Assembly (NCBI RefSeq): GCF_003990335.1
Contig: NZ_CP034683.1
Span: 696,501-760,500 of the forward strand
DNA from: Rheinheimera mangrovi
GTDB taxonomy: Bacteria > Pseudomonadota > Gammaproteobacteria > Enterobacterales > Alteromonadaceae
Direction: 5' to 3'
Length of the DNA: 64,000 bases
Both the position numbers and the translations under genes were made by a program. Below, piece by piece: positions 1-8,940 of this stretch. How positions within the stretch are numbered: the stretch's first letter is position 1; each line of letters begins with the position of its first letter. The notes below the pieces were generated by a model, which made no database searches, was not told the origin of the DNA, and worked only from the letters and a program-made list of their open reading frames with translations.

Positions 1-1338
1 ATAAGAATAAATCCTGTTGCTGCCGGTCAACCATAACTGTCCTGAATGGTAACGCAGTAAAAACCAACTGGCTTGATCACTGAGTAGAACCGGGCGTTCA
101 GAGCTCTGATCCCATTGCCATAATCCTTGATTGGTCAGATACCAAAATTGCTGTTCAGACAGGGCCACATCCAGCACTGCATCTTGTAGCGGCAACCAAT
201 TGGCCGTGGCGTCGTCGTAACGCCAGATTTGCTGGCCGACCCAGACAAAATACTGTTGTTGATACCAGAATTTTTTTAGCTGCTCCAATGCAAAGGGAAA
301 GACTAGCGTTTGCTTCTTATTTTGCTCTGGTGTCACCCGCGTAAGCTGTTGTTGTTCTAATTGCCAGCTTTGATTTGTATTGTCCCATAACAGAGTTTTA
401 TCTGTTGGCTGAACTGTTAAAGCAGAAGCTTGCGCCAAAGCTAAAGCGCCGGCTGAGTCTGCCAACCAGATATTCTGATGGCGATCGGCGAAGAGCTGCA
501 CCCAAGGCTGAGCCAGTTGTTGCGTTTGCCAGCTTTTGTTGTCTTTTTGATAAAGATAAAGTTTCTGTGCAGAGAGCAGCCATACCTGGCCTAAAGGGTC
601 TACTTCCATAGCTGTGGCGTAAAAGTTCTCAGGTGTAGCTACACGCTGCGGCTGTTGTTCTTTTAGCTGATAGAGTGTTTGATTTTGTACCAACAACCAC
701 AGCTGTTGATCAGGTCCTAAAGCTAAATCGGTTTGCTGAGGCAAATTCACCGGGTAATGTTGCCAACTTTGGCTGACTAAATCATAACGGGCCAATTTGG
801 CGTCTTTCGACCATAACCATAAATGTAAGCCATCACTGACCCCCTGAGCCCAGCCTGCTGCTGTGCTGCTGCCACGCCACAATAGTTTGGCGTCTGTGGA
901 TTCAACCGACCATTGCCAGATTTCCTGTTCAGTCAAAATCAACGGAATAGAGTTGCCGGATAAGAACAGCCCTTTGATGGCTTCTTTACTTTGCCAAATT
1001 TGACGGAATTCACCGCTTTGTTGTTCAAACAGCCAAAGCTGGTCGACACTGGCCAGCCATAATCTATGCTGGTCCAGCGTCAGCAACTGCACTAAAGATT
1101 GAGTTTGTAATTCACCGGGCAAGGTGTAGGACTGATGATCATGGCCGTCAAAACGGTGCAGTTGAGTGCTGGTACTCCACCACAACAACCCCGATTTATC
1201 TTGAGTAAAGAGCTCAATGGCTAAATGCTGTGACTGGCGGGAATGCACCATAGGCTGCACCTGCAAATAGGCATGAATACCATTGCTGCAGCATAACAGC
1301 CAAAGCGCCAGACAAAATTTAAGGCAACGCAGCAGCAT
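1..1338 (-). CDS. Beta-propeller sensory protein (Reg_prop-like), C-terminus outside window
   Basis: An open frame of 446 codons runs from an ATG at 1338 off the left edge with no stop. Residues 1-25 form a signal peptide (hydrophobic stretch with Cys residues), so the protein is exported or periplasmic. The rest is a series of W-rich blades with repeated L-W-L, Q-D-x-S-G-L-L-W-W and D-x-x-x-x-W-L motifs, as in the two-component regulator propeller domains that precede histidine kinase, GGDEF or AraC output modules. The output domain lies beyond the edge, so its class cannot be named. Family membership is inferred from repeat style only. Confidence 0.7.
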   Translation of the reverse strand, partial: MLLRCLKFCLALWLLCCSNGIHAYLQVQPMVHSRQSQHLAIELFTQDKSGLLWWSTSTQLHRFDGHDHQSYTLPGELQTQSLVQLLTLDQHRLWLASVDQLWLFEQQSGEFRQIWQSKEAIKGLFLSGNSIPLILTEQEIWQWSVESTDAKLLWRGSSTAAGWAQGVSDGLHLWLWSKDAKLARYDLVSQSWQHYPVNLPQQTDLALGPDQQLWLLVQNQTLYQLKEQQPQRVATPENFYATAMEVDPLGQVWLLSAQKLYLYQKDNKSWQTQQLAQPWVQLFADRHQNIWLADSAGALALAQASALTVQPTDKTLLWDNTNQSWQLEQQQLTRVTPEQNKKQTLVFPFALEQLKKFWYQQQYFVWVGQQIWRYDDATANWLPLQDAVLDVALSEQQFWYLTNQGLWQWDQSSERPVLLSDQASWFLLRYHSGQLWLTGSNRIYSY

Positions 1339-1422
1339 CTGAATTCATTCCCCGGGCAATTTTTTAAGACAAATCAGCAAGCTGAGTAACACTATAGCTC
1401 TATGTTTTCAAGCTTGGCAAAC

Positions 1423-1890
1423 TCAGGGTCTGGCACCTGCATAACCCAGTTGGCGCCAGGATTCATAAACAAATACTGAGACTGCATTAGACAAGTTCAT
1501 CGAACGGCTGTCCGGTGTCATCGGAATTCGCAGCCACTGCTCTTTGGGCAAGGTGGCCAGTAAATCTGCAGGTAAACCACGGCTTTCCGGCCCAAATACC
1601 AGTGCATCGCCTAATTGGTATGCCGCATCACTGTGGTGATTACTGCCTTTGGTGGTGCAGGCGAAAACCCGGGTTGGTTTGACGTCAGTTAAAAAGGCAG
1701 CAAAGTTGGCATGACGTTTCACATCGGCAAATTCATGATAATCCAGGCCCGCTCTTTTAATGCGTTTGTCATCCCAGGCAAAACCCAATGGCTCAATTAA
1801 ATGCAGGCGAAAGCCTGTATTGGCACAAAGGCGGATAATATTGCCGGTATTAGGCGGAATTTCAGGTTCATATAACACTATGTCTAACAT
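1423..1890 (-). CDS. trmL: tRNA (cytidine(34)-2'-O)-methyltransferase TrmL
   Basis: SPOUT-class methyltransferase that 2'-O-methylates the wobble base of tRNA-Leu. Visible motifs are [15 protein letters not shown] (residues 12-26), FGPESRGLP (about 99-107) and [10 protein letters not shown] (about 128-137), which build the trefoil-knot SAM site. The 155-aa length matches the family. The frame opens 51 bases further upstream, but the ATG at 1890 is preceded by GGAAA at a good distance and aligns with the usual [16 protein letters not shown] start. It is divergent from fieF. Confidence 0.95.
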   Translation of the reverse strand: MLDIVLYEPEIPPNTGNIIRLCANTGFRLHLIEPLGFAWDDKRIKRAGLDYHEFADVKRHANFAAFLTDVKPTRVFACTTKGSNHHSDAAYQLGDALVFGPESRGLPADLLATLPKEQWLRIPMTPDSRSMNLSNAVSVFVYESWRQLGYAGARP

Positions 1891-1974
1891 GATGATTTCC
1901 AATTTTTTAAGCACTGTGAGTGTATCAAAATTGGCGTACAATGCCTATGGATGCAGATAACGAATGAGGCTGAC

Positions 1975-2907
1975 ATGAGTACTGTGAACAACCAAATAAC
2001 ACAGAATACTGATTATCAACTTTGGGTGAAACGTTCGGGTTATCTGACGCTAACTATTGCTTTAACTATTCTGCTGCTGAAATTCAGCGCTGTAATGGCG
2101 ACCAACTCCAGCTCGGTGCTCGCTTCCTTTACTGATGCATCCATGGATTTACTGGTTTCTGTACTGAATTTTGCCGTGCTGCGTTATGCCCTGCGGCCCG
2201 CTGATGACAACCATGGTTTTGGCCATGGCAAAGCTGAAGCCGTGATGGCCTTGTTGCAGGCCGCATTTTTAACTGGTGCTGCTTTACTGCTGCTGACGCA
2301 AACCTTCAGCCGTTTTAATCAGAATGAAGCGGTACAGCAACTGGAGTTCGGTATGTGGATCACCGTGCTTTGTGCGCTGTTAACTCTGACTCTGGTACTT
2401 GCCCAGCGCTGGATTATCCGGCGCACCGGCTCTTTAGCTGTCAAAGCCGATTTGTTGCACTACCGCAGTGATTTACTGATGAACCTGCTGGTTCTGGCCG
2501 CGTTGTTTCTCGCCAGTCAAAACTTCCTCTGGGTGGATAATCTGGTGGCTGTATTGATCTGCGGTTATTTACTTTACAGTGCCTTTGAACTTGCCAAAGA
2601 AGCGCTACAACATCTGTTGGATGAGCAATTACCTGCTGATCAGTTACTGCGTATAGAGCAGACCTTGCTGACGCAAGCTGAAATACTGGCGGTAGAACAG
2701 TTAAAAACCCGTCAGGCCGGCCCTGATGTATTTATTCAGCTGAGGCTGGTATTGCAGGATGATTTATCTCTGCTGGCCGCTCATGCCATAGTCGATCAAG
2801 CCGAGCGACAGTTGATGGCTTTGTATAAACAGGCCGAAGTTATTATTCATGCTGAACCCTATTCAGAGTCCGAGCTGAAGCACAAAGCGATGGAGTGCGC
2901 TGAATAA
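1975..2907 (+). CDS. fieF: Cation diffusion facilitator FieF-type metal efflux pump
   Basis: Inner-membrane CDF transporter exporting divalent metals (Zn/Fe/Cd type) by proton exchange. The 310-aa protein has about six hydrophobic helices. The SFTDASMDLLVS segment supplies the TM2 metal-site Asp residues, and PADDNHGFGHGKAEA follows as in E. coli FieF; a hydrophilic cytoplasmic ferredoxin-like domain forms the C-terminus. The ATG at 1975 follows GAGG by six bases and is preferred to an in-frame ATG at 1951. The last 45 bases overlap the convergent lysophospholipase gene. Confidence 0.88.
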   Translation: MSTVNNQITQNTDYQLWVKRSGYLTLTIALTILLLKFSAVMATNSSSVLASFTDASMDLLVSVLNFAVLRYALRPADDNHGFGHGKAEAVMALLQAAFLTGAALLLLTQTFSRFNQNEAVQQLEFGMWITVLCALLTLTLVLAQRWIIRRTGSLAVKADLLHYRSDLLMNLLVLAALFLASQNFLWVDNLVAVLICGYLLYSAFELAKEALQHLLDEQLPADQLLRIEQTLLTQAEILAVEQLKTRQAGPDVFIQLRLVLQDDLSLLAAHAIVDQAERQLMALYKQAEVIIHAEPYSESELKHKAMECAE

Positions 2908-3867
2908 CTGATTACGCAGCGGGTCGCTTTCAAAAATAATCTCATGCAAAGCCCCCTGGATCGTCACCAGTTCACAAGGTAGCCCTTGTTGTGAATGTTT
3001 CTGCTGATACAGCTGCTGCATTTGGTTATCTACCACAGGGTCTGCTGTTGCCTGCACAATCAACTGGGGTAAAGCCAGAGCCGGAGCCTGTTGCAACGCT
3101 TTGATGGCCAGCAAGGATTGTTCTAACCAACGGCTGGATACCCCACCTAATTGCAGTTCAGCCTGTGTTTGATACAACTGCCGAAACTGCTGATAACGAA
3201 CGAGGCTGTGAGTCAGATGATTGCCGCTAAAAGGCTTATCCAGATAAGGCTTCTGGCCAGGAAAGTAGCAAGCTTGGTTAGCGCATAAGCTATGTAACTT
3301 TGCGATCAGATGCACCAGCACAGTGGCGACAACTTTTGGCAAAGGTTTTGTTTGAATGCCAAACATAGGTGAGCAATACACTACACCGCTAAAACCGTGT
3401 TTACTATGTTGCTGCAGATAACGGCATAAAATGGCACTCCCCATGGAATGTGCTAACCCCAGCAGCGGAGCTTGTTGCTTTGGCACTATATGGTGCTGTA
3501 ACCAGAGTGCAAAATCCTGCACATAATGCTGAAAATCAGCCACATCGCCTAAATGCCGATCTGCACTGATCCTGTCCGACAACCCCTGACCTCTGTGGTC
3601 AATCAAATGCACAGTAAAACCTGCCTGATACAAATCAAAACAGAATTCCTGGTACTTCTGAGCGGCCTCAATACGGCCGGGGGACAGCACTATTTCAGCT
3701 CGCGGCTCAGGATGGCGGAAGCTACTGTAATAAAGCTGCCTTTGATCAAAACTGAAAAAAGACCGATGTTGGCCTTGTTGCCAGAACTGCTGCAAAACAG
3801 GCAATGCGTGCTGCAATTGCTCCTCAGTAAAACGGGCTGACAGAGTATTAAAAGATGCTGCAGACAA
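2863..3867 (-). CDS. pldB: Alpha/beta hydrolase, lysophospholipase L2 (PldB)-like
   Basis: Serine hydrolase of the PldB/monoglyceride-lipase type, expected to act on lysophospholipids or other acyl esters at the inner membrane. The 334-aa protein has an HRGQGLSD oxyanion region (about residue 92), the nucleophile elbow LAHSMGS (Gly replaced by Ala in the first position of GxSxG), a late Asp (ATADPVVD) and a His (ALHEIIFE). The start is a TTG at 3867 with AAGGA seven bases upstream. It lies 10 bp after cpxA in the same direction, so it is probably the third gene of a cpxR-cpxA-pldB unit. Confidence 0.8.
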   Translation of the reverse strand: MSAASFNTLSARFTEEQLQHALPVLQQFWQQGQHRSFFSFDQRQLYYSSFRHPEPRAEIVLSPGRIEAAQKYQEFCFDLYQAGFTVHLIDHRGQGLSDRISADRHLGDVADFQHYVQDFALWLQHHIVPKQQAPLLGLAHSMGSAILCRYLQQHSKHGFSGVVYCSPMFGIQTKPLPKVVATVLVHLIAKLHSLCANQACYFPGQKPYLDKPFSGNHLTHSLVRYQQFRQLYQTQAELQLGGVSSRWLEQSLLAIKALQQAPALALPQLIVQATADPVVDNQMQQLYQQKHSQQGLPCELVTIQGALHEIIFESDPLRNQLFSALHRFVLQLGL

Positions 3868-3877
3868 TTAACGATCC

Positions 3878-5242
3878 TTAATGGGGCAAAGGTAACAAAA
3901 TACGGATCAATAAACCGCCGGTTTCAGGTACCGAAGCACTGATACTGCCTTGATGTTGCCGTATCGCAGAGGCTGCTATAGCCAAACCAAGGCCTGTACC
4001 ATTCTGATGTTCCCGCACTGCAGATACGCGATAAAAAGGCGCAAATATATGCGATAAACTATCCAAAGGTACGCCGGGTCCTTCGTCCTGAATAAGTAGC
4101 TCAAGCTGTTGTTCGTGCTGCTTTAATGTGCATAAAATCAGGCTTTCTGCCGGGCTGTATTTAATGGCGTTGCGCAGCACATTTTCAATAGCCCGGCCTA
4201 ATAGACGTTGATCGGCGTCCAGCCAGCATTGTTCAGGCGCATTGAGGTGCACTTGCTGTTGTTTGGCATCAGCTTCGAGCTGATTTAACTCAATAATGGC
4301 ATAAAGTAACTCAGTTAAATCCAGCTTTTGTTTTTCCAATGGATACTGGCCTGCATCCAGCCGGCTGAAGGTTAATAGTTCGTCCAGCAGCTGGTCCAGC
4401 AGTTTTAACTCCATTTCAATACGCTGCAGTTGCGGATGGTCACCCTGACGTTGTTGCAGAGCGAGCGCCAGTTGTGAGCGGGTCAGCGGAGAGCGCAATT
4501 CATGCGACACATCCCTCAGTAACCGTTGTTGATTATGGATCAGGTCTTCTATCTGAGCGGCCATGGTATTAAAACCCCGGCCTAAGTCACCCAGCTCATC
4601 TTTACGGGCGGCCAGCGCATTGACTCTGTTATCCAGTTCGCCCTGGGCAAATTTTAAATGACTGCTACTCAGTTCGCGTAAAGGTCGGGTGATAGACAAG
4701 GCCAGAATTAAGCTCGCTACAGCAGAGACGGCTAGCAATAACATCAATAAAAAGCCTTCCGGCAGCGCATGGAATTGCCACCAGGCTTGTTCAGGCCGTT
4801 GTTTTAATTGAAATAGCGCGAGGTTTTTGTGGGAAGCGATAATGAGCAAAGGCCCCGTCACAAAAGTGTTTTTATGCACCAGCATACGGGGTCTGTTCAG
4901 TTGCGACAGCTCCGTCAGCCAGTTGGGGTCAAAATTAGCGGGCAATGCATCCGGATTTAGTAGCTGATTATTGTCTACATCTACCATCAGCCACCGACCT
5001 TTGTATTTGCGTTCTAAATCGCGCTGTAAGGTGGTGAGGTTAGCAAAAGGCTGAAAATGCTCTTTCAGGTGCCTGAACTGCTCAGCGACGGGATGAGGTA
5101 AGCGCCGTATTTCGGTTTGTTCAGGCCAGCCTCTTGCCAATAAAATTGCGCTGGCCACAGCCACTGATAACACCAGCCAAAACCATAAAAAGATGCGGCC
5201 AGCCAGATAGTTCACCGGATTACAGCGCGACCAGTTCATCAA
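3878..5242 (-). CDS. cpxA: CpxA-like envelope-stress sensor histidine kinase
   Basis: A 454-aa membrane sensor kinase. TM1 is at about residues 15-35, a periplasmic domain of roughly 125 residues follows, TM2 is at about 163-183, then HAMP, then the HisKA box LLRDVSHELRSPLTR with phospho-accepting His247. The ATP-binding N box (ENVLRNAIKYSP), G1 (DEGPGVP) and G2 (GTGLGLAIA) motifs are all present. It overlaps cpxR by 4 bp (translational coupling) and the pair is divergent from a CpxP-type gene. That context supports Cpx rather than another OmpR-class pair. Confidence 0.88.
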   Translation of the reverse strand: MMNWSRCNPVNYLAGRIFLWFWLVLSVAVASAILLARGWPEQTEIRRLPHPVAEQFRHLKEHFQPFANLTTLQRDLERKYKGRWLMVDVDNNQLLNPDALPANFDPNWLTELSQLNRPRMLVHKNTFVTGPLLIIASHKNLALFQLKQRPEQAWWQFHALPEGFLLMLLLAVSAVASLILALSITRPLRELSSSHLKFAQGELDNRVNALAARKDELGDLGRGFNTMAAQIEDLIHNQQRLLRDVSHELRSPLTRSQLALALQQRQGDHPQLQRIEMELKLLDQLLDELLTFSRLDAGQYPLEKQKLDLTELLYAIIELNQLEADAKQQQVHLNAPEQCWLDADQRLLGRAIENVLRNAIKYSPAESLILCTLKQHEQQLELLIQDEGPGVPLDSLSHIFAPFYRVSAVREHQNGTGLGLAIAASAIRQHQGSISASVPETGGLLIRILLPLPH

Positions 5243-5934
5243 TGTTCACCTTGTAACAACAAATAACCTAAGCCTCTTAAGGTCTGAATTTTTTCACTTT
5301 CATCATACTGGGCAATTTTTTTGCGGATGTTACTGATATGCATATCGAGGCTACGGTCATACAGTTGCAGTCTTTTGCCTAAAGCCAGCTGGCTTAAATC
5401 TTCTTTACTGACGACGTCACCGGCATGACGCATTAGCAGCTCTAGAATTTGGTATTCGGTGGCTGTTAACACCAGTGGATTGTCCAGTACGTAGATCTGC
5501 CGTTTGGCGCTGTCGAGTCGTAGCTGATTGACCTGTAAAGAACTGGACTGTGGTTGCTGTTGTTGTTGTACCAGTTCAACCCGGCGCAAGATGGCTTTTA
5601 TGCGAGCGACCAGTTCTCTTGGGCTGAAGGGTTTAGCCAGATAATCATCAGCCCCCAGTTCCAGACCAACCACCCGATCAATCTCGTCACCACGAGCTGT
5701 TAACATTAACACCGGGCAATAGCTGTGTTGGCGTAAAAGTTTTAATAAAGTTAAACCATCCATACCTGGCAACATAATATCCAATAACACCAGCTGAAAG
5801 GTATTGGATTTGGCAAGTTCAAGACCTTCCGGCCCTTGATGTACAGCAGTAAACTGATACCCGTCCAGTTGCAGATATTCTGCAACCAGCTGGGTCAGTG
5901 CTATGTCGTCATCAATCATCAATATAGAAGTCAT
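5239..5934 (-). CDS. cpxR: CpxR-like OmpR-family response regulator
   Basis: A 231-aa regulator with an N-terminal receiver domain (acidic pocket D8-D10, phospho-acceptor Asp52 in LLDIMLPG, conserved Lys in LAKPFSPRE) and a C-terminal winged-helix DNA-binding domain (LTATEYQILELLMRHAG, then LDMHISNIRKKI). A Gln-rich linker (QQQQQPQ) joins them. It heads the cpxRA operon. A GTAAA/GTAAA repeat lies in the 149-bp divergent promoter shared with the cpxP-like gene, which suggests autoregulation. Confidence 0.9.
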   Translation of the reverse strand: MTSILMIDDDIALTQLVAEYLQLDGYQFTAVHQGPEGLELAKSNTFQLVLLDIMLPGMDGLTLLKLLRQHSYCPVLMLTARGDEIDRVVGLELGADDYLAKPFSPRELVARIKAILRRVELVQQQQQPQSSSLQVNQLRLDSAKRQIYVLDNPLVLTATEYQILELLMRHAGDVVSKEDLSQLALGKRLQLYDRSLDMHISNIRKKIAQYDESEKIQTLRGLGYLLLQGEH

Positions 5935-5991
5935 TCTGGCTCCGGTGTGTTTTTTGCCAGTTTAAAAGACACGGCTATCTTGTTGCAGTCC

Positions 5992-6007
5992 TTTACACAA
6001 CCTTTAC
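5992..6007 (-). promoter_or_regulatory. Candidate CpxR box
   Basis: On the minus strand two GTAAA pentamers stand in direct repeat with a six-base spacer (seen as TTTAC...TTTAC on the plus strand). The known CpxR site is a GTAAA direct repeat with a short spacer, usually five. It lies between cpxR and the cpxP-like gene and could serve both promoters. Confidence 0.6.
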
Positions 6008-6083
6008 GTTGGCTTTGCGCTGCTTTGCAATCAGTATCGTAAGCTATCACTGTCGCAATACAGCCCAAACGAGGAAAGACACT

Positions 6084-6539
6084 ATGAAACATTCTACAGT
6101 GATTGCATTATTATTCAGTGGTTTATTGGCTGCAACCAGCATCAGCAGCTTTGCAGGTCCAGAACGTGGCCATCAAGGCCATGGCCCTGCAGCAGGTTTT
6201 CATATGAAAGCCTTAAAAGGTCTGGATTTGACCGATGCGCAAAAAGAGCAAATTAAAACTCTGATGGAGCAACACCGCGCCACTATGCCAAAACGTGATG
6301 AAGTGAAACCAGAGATGGATCAATTAAAAGCCCTGGTGCAGGCTGATAGTTTTGATGAAGCCGCTGTACGTGCTTTGTTAGAAGCCAAGCAGAAAGACAA
6401 GCTGGATCACGAAGTGGCCCGTGCGAAATTGCAGTTTGAGATCAACAAAGTGTTGACGGTGGAACAAAAAGCCAAATTGGCTGAACGTCAACAAAAATGG
6501 CAGGAAAAAGCCAAGGCAAGAGCCGAAGCCAAGTCTTAA
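6084..6539 (+). CDS. cpxP: CpxP/Spy-family periplasmic stress protein
   Basis: A 151-aa exported protein. The signal peptide is at residues 1-23 (cleavage near SSFAG), followed by a Gly/His-rich segment and a helical body with two LTxxQ-type motifs (LTDAQKEQI and LTVEQKAKL), the signature of the CpxP/Spy chaperone-like family. The ATG at 6084 follows GAGGAAAG. It is divergent from cpxRA, the canonical cpxP position, so the likely role is binding misfolded envelope proteins and damping CpxA. The C-terminal tail is Lys/Ala-rich. Spy is the alternative name; position favours cpxP. Confidence 0.82.
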   Translation: MKHSTVIALLFSGLLAATSISSFAGPERGHQGHGPAAGFHMKALKGLDLTDAQKEQIKTLMEQHRATMPKRDEVKPEMDQLKALVQADSFDEAAVRALLEAKQKDKLDHEVARAKLQFEINKVLTVEQKAKLAERQQKWQEKAKARAEAKS

Positions 6540-6553
6540 TATCGAATGATAAT

Positions 6554-6585
6554 AAACGGCAGTCTGGTGAAACAGACTGCCGTTT
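6554..6585 (+). terminator. Rho-independent terminator of cpxP
   Basis: A perfect 13-bp stem (AAACGGCAGTCTG) with a six-base loop, followed by a T-rich run. Confidence 0.9.
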
Positions 6586-7228
6586 TCCTATTTTGAGAGT
6601 CGTATTTCCTCTTTAAAGATATAGGGTTAACCTATATGCAGCAGCGGTATTATGACCCAGTGATTGGGCGGTTTTACAGCAATGACCCAGTGAGCTTCTC
6701 TGCGTCGGATCCGATGCTGTTTAATCGGTATGCTTATGGGAATAATAATCCATATAAGTACACGGACCCGGATGGAGAATTTGCAGTTCCAGCTGTTATA
6801 GCGTTTGCAGCGGTAGTTGGTGGCCTGATAGGCGGAGCAGCAGAATATATGTCTAATCCGAATGCAACAATGAAAGACATCGGAATCGCGGCTTTTGCTG
6901 GAGCCGCGGCTGGAGCTGCTACAGCAATACTTGGTATGGGGTTGGGAACGACCATTCTTGCCGGTGCTGGAGCAAATGGTGTTGCCGAAGCAGGAAAGCA
7001 ATTGGCTACAACTGGAAGTATTAATAAGGAAGGGGCAGTAAAATCGCAACAGCTACTGCTACCGGAGCAGTTGGTGGCGCAGTTGGTAAGGCTCTTGGAG
7101 GTGCTGCACAACTTATTAGCGGTGCTAAAGGTTTGCCCAATAACACTATGACACAAGCAGCCAACTGAATCGACCAGAGTTTCCTAGACACAAAATAGCA
7201 TTACAATGCAGTGTGTTAAGGGGGACAA

Positions 7229-7522
7229 ATGACGACAAAACGGTTTCCAGAAGAATTTAAGATTGAAGCAGTCAAGCAAATTACGGAGCGCGGCCATTCT
7301 GTGGCGAGCGTTGCGAAGCGTTTAGACATCTCTACAAACAGTCTTTACCTGTGGCTTAAAAAATACGGCAGCAACAGCGAACATTATCAACAGGTTTCTG
7401 AGCAGGAAGCCAAGATCCGTGAGTTAGAGAAACAACTGAAACGGGTGACGATGGAACGCGATATATTAAAGGAGGCCGCCGTGTACTTTGCCGTGGAGTC
7501 AAAGAAAAGTACACGTTCATAA
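7229..7522 (+). CDS. IS3-family transposase OrfA
   Basis: A 97-aa DNA-binding subunit. The N-terminal helix-turn-helix (FPEEFKIEAVKQI, SVASVAKRLDISTNSLYLWLKKYG) is followed by a leucine-zipper-like coiled coil (about residues 55-85). The start follows GGGG at 7219-7222. The C-terminus overlaps a possible -1 slip site (AAAAG at 7505-7509) that would fuse it to OrfB. Confidence 0.93.
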   Translation: MTTKRFPEEFKIEAVKQITERGHSVASVAKRLDISTNSLYLWLKKYGSNSEHYQQVSEQEAKIRELEKQLKRVTMERDILKEAAVYFAVESKKSTRS

Positions 7523-7545
7523 AATCCAGACTGGCTCACTATCCG

Positions 7546-8379
7546 GTGCAACTGATGTGTCAGGTGCTGAATATTCAGCGCAGCGGGTTGTATGCATGGT
7601 TAAAACAGCCACATTCTGGCCGGACCTTGGAAGACAACCGCTTGTTAGGGTTAATTAAGCATTCGTGGCTGGAAAGTGGCTGTGTTTATGGCTATCGCAA
7701 AGTCACCAGCGATTTGAAAGATTTAGGCGAACGATGCAGTAAAAACCGCGTGGCCAGGCTGATGAAGCAGGAAACGCTGAGTGCGCAAGTGGGATACCGC
7801 AGACGGAAAGGCCACTACCATGGCAAGCCTGCGGTGGTGGCGCAGAATGTGTTGCAACGCGAGTTTGATGTCACAGAACCGAATCGGGTTTGGGTCACCG
7901 ATATAACTTACATCAAAACCCATGAAGGCTTTCTGTATCTGGCGGTCGTACTGGACTTGTTCTCGCGTCAGGTTGTTGGTTGGTCGATGCAGCCGAGAAT
8001 GGATGCGGATGTGGTGCTCAAAGCGTTACTAATGGCGATCTGGCGCAGAAAACCCAAGCAGGAAGTCCTTGTTCATTCCGACCAAGGCAGCCAGTTTACT
8101 GGCTACGAATGGCAAGGCTTTTTAAAAGAACACAACCTCAAAGCCAGTATGAGTCGTCGCGGTAATTGCCATGACAATGCGTGTGCAGAAAGCTTTTTCC
8201 AGTTGTTAAAGCGAGAGCGGGTCAGGCGAAAAGTGTATGTAACCAGAGAAGAAGCGAAGTCGGATATCTTTAATTACATCGAAATGTTCTATAACATCAA
8301 ACGCAAACATGGGTACAGTGGTGATCTGCCTCCTGCTGTATTTGAAAAGCAGTACTTTATGAGGCAACAAACTGTCTAA
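7546..8379 (+). CDS. IS3-family transposase OrfB (DDE integrase)
   Basis: A 277-aa integrase-core transposase. It has an HTH_21-like segment (VYGYRKVTSDL), the first catalytic Asp in VWVTDITYI, the second in VLVHSDQGSQFTG, and the Glu in NCHDNACAESFF, completing DDE. The frame is open upstream from about 7507 (KYTFIKSRLAHY), so the functional product is probably an OrfAB fusion made by -1 frameshifting rather than initiation at 7546. Confidence 0.93.
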   Translation: MQLMCQVLNIQRSGLYAWLKQPHSGRTLEDNRLLGLIKHSWLESGCVYGYRKVTSDLKDLGERCSKNRVARLMKQETLSAQVGYRRRKGHYHGKPAVVAQNVLQREFDVTEPNRVWVTDITYIKTHEGFLYLAVVLDLFSRQVVGWSMQPRMDADVVLKALLMAIWRRKPKQEVLVHSDQGSQFTGYEWQGFLKEHNLKASMSRRGNCHDNACAESFFQLLKRERVRRKVYVTREEAKSDIFNYIEMFYNIKRKHGYSGDLPPAVFEKQYFMRQQTV

Positions 8380-8568
8380 GAAAGTCTGGTCGATTCAAAC
8401 AATATGACCGAATCCTCTTCACAAAGAGTGCTAGCAGGGTCTGCAGAATTAGCTACTAGTGTCAATCCAATGAAAGAGGCCGCGGTTGGGGCTGCATATG
8501 GTGCCGGTTCAATTTTAGGCGTTGCAGCGGGTGAACAATTTATAAAAGAGCAAAAACAGAATTAGACG

Positions 8569-8856
8569 ATGCTGAATAAAAGAAAAAGTTTATCTGTAAT
8601 TGGAAATAGTCCAATAAAAACGGCTATCAAAATGACAATCGCGTTTACAGTTTTGATGGTTATTACATTTATTGGCTCATACATTTTCTTTAAGCTTGCA
8701 ATATATTTTGAGTTAGACTTTGACACTCCAGTCCGAGAAATGAATGGATTTACCTGGCTGATTTTTATAGGGCTGCAGATATTTCTGTTAATCCCTATTC
8801 TATATTATTTAGGTTTGAATTTTTTGCGTTACATATTTAATAAGTTTGATTTGTAA
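8569..8856 (+). CDS. Putative membrane immunity protein of Rhs tip 1
   Basis: A 95-aa protein with two strongly hydrophobic helices (about residues 20-48 and 60-85) and Lys-rich ends. It starts three bases after the stop codon of the interrupted Rhs tip, the usual place for a cognate immunity gene. No family is recognised. An integral-membrane immunity partner suggests the tip acts at the membrane; this is inference. A small host membrane protein unrelated to immunity remains possible. Confidence 0.6.
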   Translation: MLNKRKSLSVIGNSPIKTAIKMTIAFTVLMVITFIGSYIFFKLAIYFELDFDTPVREMNGFTWLIFIGLQIFLLIPILYYLGLNFLRYIFNKFDL

Positions 8857-8877
8857 TTAGTATTTTTTCTAAAATCC

Positions 8878-8905
8878 AAAGGACATCTCACCGGTGTCCT
8901 TTTTT
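8878..8905 (+). terminator. Terminator after Rhs immunity gene 1
   Basis: GGACA...TGTCC hairpin flanked by A and T runs. The same hairpin, with a longer stem, follows the second module at 12197. Confidence 0.75.
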
Positions 8906-8940
8906 CTACCTAAACCGCGCAAAACCACCAGCTGCCTAGT

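Larger units (their letters stand above)
7166..8397 (+). mobile_element. Complete IS3-family insertion sequence (1232 bp)
   Basis: Imperfect terminal inverted repeats of about 25 bp begin TGAATCGACCAGA at 7166 and end as the complement at 8397. The flanks carry a 3-bp duplication AAC (7163-7165 and 8398-8400). It encodes orfA and orfB in the -1 arrangement typical of IS3. It sits inside the first Rhs tip. Both frames look intact, so it may still be active. Confidence 0.93.
6636..8565 (+). pseudogene. Orphan Rhs C-terminal tip, broken by a frameshift and an IS insertion
   Basis: The frame starts at ATG 6636 with the end of the Rhs core (QQRYYDPVIGRFYSNDPV, then NNPYKYTDPDGE) and continues into a Gly/Ala-rich variable tip. 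At 7041-7045 the frame is lost: reading shifts by one base in a run of four A, after which the original frame continues as KIATATATGAVGGAVG to 7165. The IS at 7166-8397 interrupts it. With the IS and one AAC duplicate removed, the frame runs on without a stop to TAG at 8563-8565. No Rhs shell precedes it, so this is a silent tip cassette. No nuclease motif is recognisable. Confidence 0.85.

Noticed and set aside
7038..7050. Programmed -1 frameshift in Rhs tip 1
   Set aside because: Only four A and no heptameric slip motif or following structure; the gene is also IS-interrupted, so a simple deletion is more likely.
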